Assembly (NCBI GenBank): GCA_951213105.1
Contig: OX578153.1
Coordinates: forward strand, 55,862,020-55,926,019
DNA length: 64,000 nucleotides
Direction: 5' to 3'
Source of the DNA: Amaurobius ferox
Taxonomy: Eukaryota; Arthropoda; Arachnida; Araneae; Amaurobiidae
The notes below the pieces were generated by a model. The model had not been told where the DNA came from and ran no database searches. It saw only the letters and a list, made by a program, of their open reading frames with translations. Each line of letters opens with the position of its first letter. Positions within the stretch are counted from its first letter, which is position 1. This document shows positions 11,471 through 23,400 of the stretch, piece by piece. Both the position numbers and the translations under genes were made by a program.

Positions 11471-14400
11471 TGTGTGTGTGTGTCAGTGAGTCTGTGGAGA
11501 CGATAACTGACGAACGAATGGTCCGATTCGAGCCAAATTTGGTACAAAAATCACAATCCGTAAACACTGGAAGCCTGTTGTTTTTATATGCAATCGAATG
11601 TCCAGAACCCCCCTAAATTTTCGAATGAAATTTTGAAAAAATTGTCAAAAAATCAAAACCACTAATAAAGTTACGTAAATAGACATTTCTTATGTAATTT
11701 TTCATTAGAAAACGATTGACAAATTTTAGAACGCTAACATGAACCGTTTTCGAGATATTGTACATTTTTCAAAAAAATTATCAAAAAGTCATATAAAATA
11801 AAAAAAAAATATTTCCTATTGAGGAACATGTTCACTTTTCATATGTAATACCATGCGATAAATTGAGTGATATCATTCTCGTGGATCTAGCTCGTTCCAT
11901 TCATGAAAAAAGATACTTTGAACAATACTTTTGTATTTGAACGGCAATAGTCATTTATCTGCTGTAAGAATAACTTATTTCTTAGTGCATAACGCTTGGC
12001 GAGATTTTGACGACGAATTTGGCGAAATGTCGCCAACTTGGCGACTTTTTGAAATGTTGCCAAATTAACGAAAATCTCGCCAAATGGATAAAAATGACGC
12101 TAAATCAATGAAAATGACGACTCATTGTCGAAAATTCAATATCATGGAAAGAAAATTAGTATCTACTATAAGAAAAACCTATTTTTTTACTGTAAAAGTA
12201 GTAAATTTATAACATTATATAAGGAAAGTCATGTGTTGCCCACATCAGATTTTTTTGAAATCATTTCAAGTTTTGGGGTAATCGTTAATACAACTTTCTT
12301 TCGTTTTTCAGCCATTTTTCAGGAACTAACGAACACTAAACTTGAGCACTGACAAAGAAACATAAAACACGACTGATCACTAAGCACGCCTACTGGTAAC
12401 TGACACCACTGGCAGTCCGAGAGAATACGTATGAACTACGTAGAGGGGGCAGGTTAGCGACCTTGAAAGAGTGGATTGATACACTCGCCCGCTCGTATTT
12501 TCCCTGTTTTGTTGGCTTGGATTAAATTTGTTTTTTGTTTTTTTATGTTCGTAATTAAAAAAAAAATTTTTTTTTCGCGGAGGCACTCGCGGATAATCGG
12601 GGCTCTACTGTACTTCAAAATATTAAGATATCAAAATTATAACCAGTGTATATCAAAAATTAAGAACCCAATTATATCTCGTTATTCTGTTGGGACTTTT
12701 AAGTGGCTACAAATTACTTTTATAGTTCATAGCTAGCCCTTTTAGTTTTGGAAACAAAATCATTACAATCTTGAGAAAAGGAAATTTTTCCTTCTTAAAA
12801 TTGACAAGACAATTCCTCGAAAACCACAAGAGCTCTGTAAAAACAAATTATAAATCTAGAAAATGGATTTCCTACATTTTTGTTGCTTACTTTTTATAAC
12901 TATATTTCATACCTAAAAAGATATTTTGAGTGAAAGTAAATAAAGCAAAGACTCTGGCTATTTTTTAAAAAAGTTCAAAATAAAAATATATTGAAATTAT
13001 TTTTGTACACTCATGAATCGCACGCTATTTTTTGAAAAACAAGTAAAAATCGTCTTTATATTTTAATGTATAAGGTTCTGAAAGATAAACGTCCTAAGTG
13101 TTTTCAATTTTTGTAGCGCTCCGATTTCAGTCAGATACCCCAACCATAGATATTACTCATATCAAACAGTTAATTCTATATATCTTTCTGTTAGGACGTG
13201 AATTAACAAATTTTATAAAGGTAAAATAGAGGAAATAACAATAAACACAAAATTTTAAGAATATCTGGTATAAACCCTATCTACCGCATCGATACCTCTT
13301 AAGGAATTTTACTTACCACTGGTAGTTTTCTGCTATGGTATTTCAAAATGATATATGCAACTACCATTCCAATAGCATACGTTGGAAAATGAGTAAATGG
13401 CTTGATATAAATCCGTGAGCTGTAATCTTCAATAACACTGTAAAAAAATGTCAATTTAGACAATCCTGTTAGATATAAAGAAATTATCAACTTATAGTAA
13501 TACAGCTCAAAATTTTCACGTTAAAGCACTTTAACAAGTTATATTATAGCAATTTTTCCTAACATGCAAGATATCCTGCCAAAACATGTTTAATGCAACT
13601 GGTATTTAGGTCCGTCAAAGACAGTGACACAAACATCCTTAAAAATAAGTTTTATTTAGTTTAATAACGTATGATGTTTAACGCCATAGAAAACAGTCGT
13701 CTTTAACAGTTCACACATTGAGGATTCAAGACACACTGTACGCTAGGAAGGTGTATTACCTCCTCCAACCTTCTAGATTGTACGTCGTACACAGCGTATG
13801 TTGCCCAAATATTACTACAAACCGATTTTTCTCCTGTTTTTTTTTTGTGTGTGTCTCTAGTGCAGCGCGTGAGTGGGTGTCTCCAGTGTATGGATATTAG
13901 GTAGGAATCATGGATCAAAACTAAACTGACCAGAAGTCCACAAATTTTAACTATCGTCCTCAAAAGATATATATATATATAACTCCTTGAGTACAACAAC
14001 CGTCCTCAAATGGCATTTCAAGCATTTATTTATTAATTTATAATACTAAGTGTGATCAGCATTTCTCAAAAATCATTGAAGCGTGGAAACATTAAAATAA
14101 GTTATTTATTAAATTTTATTAGTTTTTTTTTCTTTTGTTTTTTCAATTTTAAAATGAAAGTTGAAATGATAAAATATGTTATGTCTATCATCTTTTATGG
14201 ATTGTTTATTCCATATCTTTTTAATTAACACTTTACAACAAAGTTGAAAAGTGTTTATGACTTTGTTCATTCTGTCTGTCTGTCTGTCTGTCCGTCCGTT
14301 AACACGATAACTGCCATAAAAATGGCTTTATCAAAATGAAATTTTAGTATGTTGTTCAGATGATCTGTGGGACCTGTGGGAATATGAATGCATAATATCA

Positions 14401-17400
14401 CCCAATTAATTTTGGATTGAACTCGGGTTGAAAAAATGAAATACATTGAACCCCATGGGACCTAATTTTTCAAACACTTTTTAAGCGGATTTAAAATTCA
14501 TAAATTACTTCGAAAATTTTAGAAAATATTCATATTATCCCATAAAATATATAAAAAAAATTCAATATATTTAGTAGTTTATTAAATAAAAACTAAAATA
14601 ATAATTACACTTTTTATATGAATCGATCACGTGACCATTATATGAAGAGATCACGTAACCCACTTCATAAAATATGGCATCCATCTTGTGTCAAAATCGT
14701 GATTTTTAAAGTTCATTTTAATTCATATTTCGTGTTGTATCCGTCCTGAAACCGCTTTATTTTTGCTTAAATTCTGTGCATCTACATACTGAAACAACGC
14801 AATTACAATATATTTGAGGTTAAATGATCATCCAAATTGGATTATTTCTACAACGAAGCCTATTTTTCACTTATGGGAAAATATAAGCAGCAAAATATGT
14901 AAAATGAGTTGTATAAGAATTGCTGCATTCCTTTAACGGAAAGATATTTAGCTCATGCAGTTTTCAATATAGCTGATATGAATGAAATATTCACTAATTT
15001 TACAGAGAAGAGGACGATTTTTTTCGATGAGATTTTAAGCATAGAGTTTAATTACTTGTACCTCCATGGTCTTAAGTTTTTAAATAAAATAAATTATTAT
15101 AATATTGTGATGAATGGAATGAATGAAAAAATGTTTATGAATGAAATGCTGCTTTTATATACTTTTATAGAGGGAGCCATGCTTGCTATATTTCGATGAC
15201 GTCATTTGAATAAATTCCAGTCGTTTTCAATGAAGTTTTCAAATATAATAAATTATTGTAGTATTATGATAATTTTAAAATATTACCGAGGAATGCATCG
15301 CATTTTGAGATGTTTAAACCAGGCAATTTATATTTCAATGCCGTCATTTGAAGGAAGTTCATTTTTTTTTCGATGATGTTTTAAGTTTTCACATATAATA
15401 AATTAATGTAGTGTTGTGATAATTTTAAAAATATTACCGAGGAATGTATCGCATTTTAGAGATTTTTATATAAAATTGCATTGAAGTTGGAAAGTGTTTC
15501 ATATCAATGCTTTATGCATGATTTATCTTTCTTGTTTAATATTAAACGCTCAACCATGCACACATTTTAAATTAATTTAGTAATAATTTAATTTTTCCAG
15601 TCTACTACATTTGTATATGTGAAAATGGAATGTTCGGTGGCAAAATGAAGACCGATGGTTGGACGCAAATGTGGTGGTTGGGAGAAATTAAATTATTAAA
15701 TTAATTCAAAATGTTATACCGTAATAAACTTTCGTGACATACTTGGTATGTTTAATGCATATTTTATGAGTATTTTTTGCGCTATTAGTTCCGACACAAT
15801 ATGTTAAGATGTAATTAAATCTGTGATAAATGATTCTTTTAATTAAACGCCTGTATAAATAAGATTATCCTTATTTATTTCATGTATAATATGAAAATAT
15901 GATTTGTCAATATTAATCATAAATTGATTAATATTCACGAATGAAAAATCTTTTTCGAGGACGGCGCACTAATTTTTCCTCAAATCAGGGTTTCAAAATC
16001 CACTCAACTAATTCAAAATGAACCACATTTTGTATAATGCAACATGCAGCTTCAATGTCTGGCCTGCCTTAATTAAAAATTGGCTCGGTTAGATTCCATC
16101 ACATGTCTATTACTATACTTTGTTTCAGCTTTCTAGGTCATAGAGGTGCTTCTGGAGGATATAAAAAGTCGTCTCAACCCACCCACATGTTTGTTCGTCT
16201 CTAGGGGGGAAAAACCATAAACTCGACTCAAGTAGTTTCTGTCCCATGATCTATACAATAAGTGCACGAAAATTTAGCCTTATAACTCAACTTCTAAAGT
16301 GTTTGGAAGGACTTTTCAAACCCTCCCTCCCCCTTTCTCATTTTCTACATTCCAGGAGGACTAACATCTGGTTCCATAATGTTGAGTAAATATTCAGCCT
16401 TCTGGGTCACCAGGGGACTTCTGAATAGGCTCGAAGGACTTTTCAACCAACCCACATTTCTTCTCCTCTGAGAGAAAAATAAAATTCAGGCCCCGTTTGG
16501 CAATATCTTGCGGCAGATACTATGAACGTGAAAATATTTAGTCTCAAAATCAGGCTTATTAAAATCTGAAGAATATGACCAAATCCTGTCCCTGTTGAAT
16601 TACTGCAATTCATGCAGTAATGGAAAATAAGACTAATGTTGAGATGTTGTATGGTGAATTCAAAGACCACACAAATCCGATGAGGTCCAGCACCATTTTG
16701 CACAAACTAGGCTCAATTTTAAGTTAGCACTGTACGTGAGAAATGTTGGATCTATTTTCAATGCTGCTGGAAATATTCATTTATATATTCAATAAGTACA
16801 GTTTCCATAAAAATTTTGAAGTTCCAATTTGTTGAAATACTCAGAAGGTGCAATTTGGTGCATTTGAAATTTATAAATACATTGGATAACAATACAGTCA
16901 CTTACTCCATATCTTTAACAATACCGTAAGCAGGCATTGGGAAGTTATGCCACATGATCAGCAATGCAGTTTCAGTTGCACAGGCAATGGTTAACAGTGA
17001 ACCAAGTAAAATTCCAATTACCGGCCACCTGTAGAAGAGATTTACATTTAGAAATCGTCAAAAAAAAATAATTATTAAGAGGCTGTGGTTTTAATGCTCA
17101 CAACCGCATATTTAAATTTTTAATCACATGTCATATGACAGTATCTTGAAAACTAATTTAAAAAAAACATGCAAGCTGCTTTATTTTACAGAATGCAGAT
17201 GACAGTACAAAATTTGCACAATTGTTATTAGTTGTTGTTGTTGAGAACCAGACCGTCCGACCTACCAGAAAGGTGTAAGGTAACTGTTTGGACGACCGGG
17301 AAGTGCCACCCAATTTAGACCGGAACCCAGTGGGGGAGGCATCCACAGGGACCGTAATTTTAATTGCTTTTAGAAATTGATAAAATTAGAAAAAAACTCA

Positions 17401-20400
17401 TTTCATTATTTTTTTATGTTTTTGAAAGAGATAATGATGATTCAGATTAGTGGTATGCTCAAGCAACGAAAAGAAAATCTTATTTTCAACGAGAATATTC
17501 ATGACATGAAAAGAAATACTCGCTCATGGTGTGCTCAGATGAACGCATGCAATATTTTCATGTTTCTACCAATAGACATGAACACCTAAAAATTCAATAT
17601 CTGAATGTGCCCCAACATGACACCCGGTTTTCAAAATCTGAACGCAACACGACACCCAAAGATTCAGCATCTAAAAGTGTCATGACCCCATGTTTAAAAT
17701 ACTTTCCTTTTCCATTTGGCGAATAGGTTTATTTTAAAATGACGCCAAATCGCCAACATCAAAACCAAAATATCACAAGAACGTGTAAATCCATTGATAA
17801 ATGGTCTTCGAAATTTTGATACTATTCCAATAATTTTCATATGCATTATATTCAGTTATGGCGAAAGTAAAAATCAGACTAAAACAATTATCTGTATTAA
17901 CCTATCTTTGGAAGCAAAATAATCTTCCTCGTCAGTATAAGAAAGAAGAGAATTTACACCGTAACAGGCAAAAAAAAGTTTCGAAGCCAGATTTCCTTGC
18001 TGCAAATTCTCTTATGCTGCAAAATGAAGCTTATTATAACCACTGAAACCAACTGATAACGTTAATTTAAAGCTCTTCTTTTTGAGCAACGTATTTATTC
18101 TATACATCAAATATCAATTTCGCGAACACTTTTGTAGGCGGTACAGTAGACACAGGAGATAACACGACCGAAACTGGCCGACGCCAAGACGCTCTCATTG
18201 CTAATAACCCGTGTTCTTTCCCGGAAAGCTTTAACTCGTTCGGTCAATGACTTGTCTGATTGAAGGTATGGTACTGGTGCCAAGGTCGCTGGCAAGGTTA
18301 TCGTGTTCGCTCTTATGTACACACACAGAATACCATATTCAGAAGGTTCACTCCCATAGGAACCTATGGCAACATTGTTAACATAGGATTTCGCATAGAC
18401 ACTAACGTTCGAGGAGCCAACCATCGCATCTATGAAAAAAAGCAGCTATGTAAAAAGAGCTCGACTGCTAGATTTGGTGACTATCGCTCAATTGGCGATT
18501 TTATGTTAATGCAGCCAAAAGAAAAAAAATTACGGAACCGTACTTTTATAATTTTTTTAAACTATAAACATGATAAGCATTTAAAAATCCTTTCTCTATA
18601 ATATGTGTAAATTTAAATAAATAAACATAGATATATATTTAATTAATGTAATCATAAATTGAATAAAAAATTGACGCATTACATCACTGTAAATCATTAT
18701 GCACCAAAAATTACAAGCTAACATACCCAAAAGAAAATATTATATAATATTTTCAGCCTAAAAAGTATACTAGCATATTGTTAAATTGCTGAGTTCTTAA
18801 TTTATTCTGGGATGCTGTTAATATAATTTTTTTTTAAATGCACTTATATTCTTATAAGAAATAACAAATTTACATAAATACATTATCAAAGGTATCGAAT
18901 TTCAATATCAATTTTTATACATTTTATATAAATGCGGAAAAGGTTTTTTAACTAACAATGCCACTGCTTCTTGATAATACTGCACCATTTTCTTATGATG
19001 AACACTCGCATAGGATGAAATATGGGATGCAAAGCAAATAATCTTTTTATTTAAATAAAAATAAATTGCATAGCTTGTAAACGTAATCCCTCTTATTTTA
19101 GTAATCCATAAAACATAAAATAATTGATTGTAATATACGAAATAGAAGAGAAATGTTTTACACGTATAAACATGTGATCGATGATAGAATAAAGGTTTTC
19201 CACGTGTTTCGTTTAGTGCCAAATAGGGTTATATTAGCAGAATGTCTTGGCGAAAACCGCCACAGACCATCGCCAAGCGTGCCAATCTTGATATTTTATT
19301 TAACTTTAGTTGGCGGTTGAGGGCGCTGGGGTAGCAGTGAAACATCTGTATATATTAATCTGTGTGTACAGACTTCGGTATATTTTGAACTTTTTATAGT
19401 CACACAGAATTGTAAAATTAGTTTATTTCTGTTTGAAATTATAAATAGAAACCACGTAACTCGTGAGGTAATTAACCAATTAACAAAATTCGAGAAGTTT
19501 CCAGAACTCGCCCAAACTCTCACCAAGTTTACGATATTTCATCAAATTCAGCACCAAGGTTACAGAAATATTTACCAAGGTCAAGTGACCCAGACTTTTT
19601 AACACATTGCAACATAGTTGAAAAGTGTTTATGACTTTGTTTATTCTGTCTGTTCGGGCGATAACTGCCGTAAAAATGGCTTTATCAAAATGAAATTTTA
19701 GTTGTTTTTTAGACGGCCTGTGAGACCTATAGGAAAATAAACGAATAATATCACCCATATGGTTTCGAATTGAACCCGGGTTGAAAAAAGGAAATACGAT
19801 GAATCCTATGTGACCTAATTTTTCAAACATTTTTTAAGCAAATTTAAAATGCCCAAATTGTTTCGAAAATTTTAGGAAATATTCAAATTATCCCATAAAA
19901 AATATAAAAAAAATTCAGCAAATTATATTCGGTAGTTTTTTAAATAAAAATTAAAATAATTCCATCCATATCATATGAAAAGATCACGTGACCCACTTCA
20001 AATTAAAATATGGCATCCATCCTGTGCCAAAATCGGGATTTTCAAAATTCTTTTTAATTTATATTTAGTGTTGTTTCCGTCCTATAACCACTTAATTTCT
20101 GTGCAGCTATATTCTAAAACAACGCAATTACAATATATTTGAGTTTAAATGATCATCAAACTTTGATTATTTCTACAACGGGCCCTAATTTTCACTTATG
20201 GAGAATGTAAACACATCTAGATGTAAGATGAGTTGTATAAGAATTTCTTTAACGCAAAATTATTTAGCTATGGAGTCTGCAATATCATTGATATGAATGA
20301 AACATTCATTGATTTTACATAGAGAAGCAGACGATTTTTAGCAGACTTTTTCGATGAAGTTTTAAGCATAGAGTTAAATTACTTTTACCTCCATGGTTTT

Positions 20401-23400
20401 AAGTAAAATAAATTATTGTAGTATTGTGGTGAATGAAAGGAATATAATAAAAGTGTATGAATGTAATATTTACTGCTTTTTCCATAAAGAGCCAGGCGAT
20501 TTATATTTCAATGACGGCATTTGAATAAAGTTCATTTTCTTCGATGAAGTTTTAAGTTTTCAAATATAATAAATTATTGTTGTATTGCGGTAATTTTTAA
20601 AATATTACCGCTAAATGTATCGCATTTTAGAGATGTTTAAATAAAATCATATTGCAGTTGGAAAGTGTTTCATAACCAATGCTTTATACATTATTGATCT
20701 TTGTTAACTATAACAATGGTTTTTTACGTATTCGTAACAATATGTTGTCACTTTCATTTCATCTAAATCCCAGTTCTTTCAAGATTTTCTGTTTCCCACG
20801 CCGTAAGATGTTTCATATCAAAAAGTTATTTACATTTATAATATATTATGTATTTATTAAATGTAGTTTGATAATTCATATAATGAAAATTGGAAATAAT
20901 AAATATCTAGTATTAATCCTCGATATGTCATTAAAAATCAATTACCTGTATACAATGAGAAGAAGCAAAACTCCCAGAATATGAAATTGCATCAAAGCAG
21001 CCATATACCAAGTGTGTATAAGACACTAAAAAATCATACAAAAATACACATTGGGGTCAAAATAATACTATAGTAAAATGAGTCAAATTTTGAAAAGAAC
21101 AGAACATAAATTCACATGTTCCTTGTACAGCTTAATTCACAGGTGATGCAATGTACAGATTTTTTTAGTACGGATTTATTTACATTATTTCCACTGACAG
21201 TGCCTGAACCATGAAACTTATTTTACTTTTTGCAAATAATTTTAATTTCGTTCAATATTTTGAACCAGGTATTAAGCGCTTCATATGGCCTCTTGTTTAT
21301 AAAAAATATGCAATCATTTTTCAAGTCTATTGCGCAAAACTATTTGATATTCAATGGTCATTTATTCTTAATTACAACAGGCAGATTACAGAACTTAAGC
21401 AGATTTACATTATGGGTGCCCTAAGTGGAACTTAATATGAGAGGGGCTCTCATGATCTTATTTTGAGTCACAACGTCGCATTGATGTCTCAATTTCATAT
21501 GATCTTTGCAATTATGAGATTTTTTTATCATTTATTTTAATTGATACGAATTCAATAAATACAATACCAAAAATACTAATTTTAAAGTAATTAAAGGAAT
21601 TATACATCTGGAGTTTATGCTTTCTCTATTTTTATATCACAAGAGAAAGGCTGAGCTCAAGCTCAGAGCTGGGTCCTATAATTAAAAAGGTCCTGCGCAG
21701 ACTAAGATTAACTTTTAGCAGATAGGCAATGGAATTAAAGGTCTCAAATGGGTACTATGTCCCTCACTAACCTATTATCACACGTTAGTCACTTTTGTTT
21801 TCTAATATTTTTCTTTTTTAATCTTATGGTGGGATTACCCCTAACTCCTTGAAGGCCTTTAAGTCAAAAATACTTTTAACTGTTTCAAATTTTTTTTTTA
21901 TTATTTAAAGAAATATGGAGCCGATGTGGTGGCCGAGCGGTCAAAGAGGCAGGCGTTTCCTCGTGATGACTCGGCTGCCAGATTGCGGGTTCGAGTCCCG
22001 CCTGCTGGCATGGATGTTGTATTGTCTTATTTGGGGCAGAAGTCAGACTTCTACCTTCGGGTGCCCCGGGTCATTTAGACTAAACAGAAGCAGTGCACAC
22101 ATTCTTCCTTAAAAATTTAATGTTAGGGACACGACAACAACAACAGAAATATGGACAAAGAATTATTCAGATCATTAAATAAAGATTAGTAATAATATCA
22201 CATTTTTTAAAGTATTGAAAAATTTCGATGCCCATCTGAAGTGGGGATCCTAAGCCACTTCTTACGGGTAAATCTGCTTCTGAGTTGGTTTCCATATTTT
22301 ATAGACAATTTTGTAAAACTATTACATAAACGTACAAGTTTGTTCGCGTTATATCCCCGTTCCACAGTGTCTTTTTTTATGCTGTCAATTCCAGTCACGA
22401 GGCTAATTCTAGTCACTAGTATTTAAGTGCTGTCACCACTTAATTTTATGACTGTAAACCTCTAATAACTGCACTTCGAATGCTTATACAGGGTGTCCCA
22501 AACAGATTGAAACGCGCTTTAATTCTTTACCTGTTGGAGATAAGTGGCCAATGTAAATTGCAAAAATGTTGAAAGGTAGGTATGAAATAAATAAGACTAC
22601 GTTAATGAAATAGTCCTTGCATTCATTTTCAAAAAGTTACACTTTTTAAATTTTTATACGACCCGCTTAGACAAATTTAGTCAATCAGAATTTTTTTATT
22701 TTTAATGCAACAAGATCATTAAAAAACGCATATTTTTATCTTTAAAATCAACTAAATTATGATAAAGGAAAAAATCTGACTTATGCCACTTTTCCGCACC
22801 ATGTAAAACTGTGTTTCATCAGTGAAAATAAGGATCATAAACAAATTGACGATGGAAATTGTTTAGATCAAAAATACGTTAATATATGTCAACATTTTTT
22901 ATCACAAATGTATCTGAATAAAGCATTACACAGACAGAGATCAATCCGTGATTGCATAGTGAGCCTACGCGGAATTCTCAAAAATGTCTCCTATGTATTA
23001 TCAGTCAGTTTCATCTTTTTTGTGATATGTCACAAATTTACATTTCTAATTTGATATAGGGTCCCCATTCACAATGTTCCATTTTCAATTAAATATAACT
23101 CGCTCAATTTTAAAAATACAGATATGCGGGTTTTTTTAATGATCTTGTTGCATTAAAATTAAAAATTTTCTGATTGACCCAATTTGTCTAAAGGGGTCGT
23201 ATAAAAATTTAAAAAGTGTTGACTTTTTGAAAATTAATGGGAGGACTATTTCATTAGCGTAGTCTTATTTCCTACCTTACTTTCAATATTTTTGCAATTT
23301 ACATTGCCCACTTATCTCCAACAAGTAAAGAATTAAAACGCGTTTCATTCTTTTTGGGACACCCCGTATAATGGCTCGCATAAAAAAATTTTCAAACAAC

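Larger units (their letters stand above)
8697..12315 (-). pseudogene. Tigger/jerky-like DDE transposase, broken
   Basis: The start [20 protein letters not shown] lies at 12315-12253. The R2 insertion then splits the ORF inside the DNA-binding region. 11274-10296 holds the rest of the N-terminal and CENPB-type HTH region ([13 protein letters not shown]) and the DDE core: D in [13 protein letters not shown] in [13 protein letters not shown], and the third acidic residue in LIQPMDQ. Frame changes near 10690 and 10535 break it, and R1 interrupts it at 10295. The C-terminus ([20 protein letters not shown]) continues at 8939-8697. The enzyme is a cut-and-paste transposase of the Tc1/mariner group; this copy cannot be active. 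Confidence 0.9.
8275..12610 (-). mobile_element. Tigger/pogo-family DNA transposon with two nested insertions
   Basis: The ends are inverted repeats: CAGTACAACCCCGATTATCC on the left and the complement of GGATAATCGGGGCTCTACTG on the right, each bordered by TA, the expected target duplication. Removing the nested R1 (8990-10295) and R2 (11275-12249) leaves about 2.05 kb, a normal Tigger length. The transposase reads on the minus strand and is broken. Confidence 0.92.

Noticed and set aside
11367..11616. ORFs rich in Val-Cys or His-Thr
   Set aside because: Products of the GT/CA microsatellite in the R2 copy.
18107..18424. 105-codon minus-strand ORF in a somewhat GC-richer stretch
   Set aside because: No family recognised; a 113-codon frame overlaps on the other strand; the phases of the adjacent NRF-6 exons J and K already join without it.
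21918..22005. tRNA-Leu or tRNA-Ser gene
   Set aside because: Boxes A and B are present, but it continues into a SINE body with an AAC tail and lacks a proper acceptor-stem closure.
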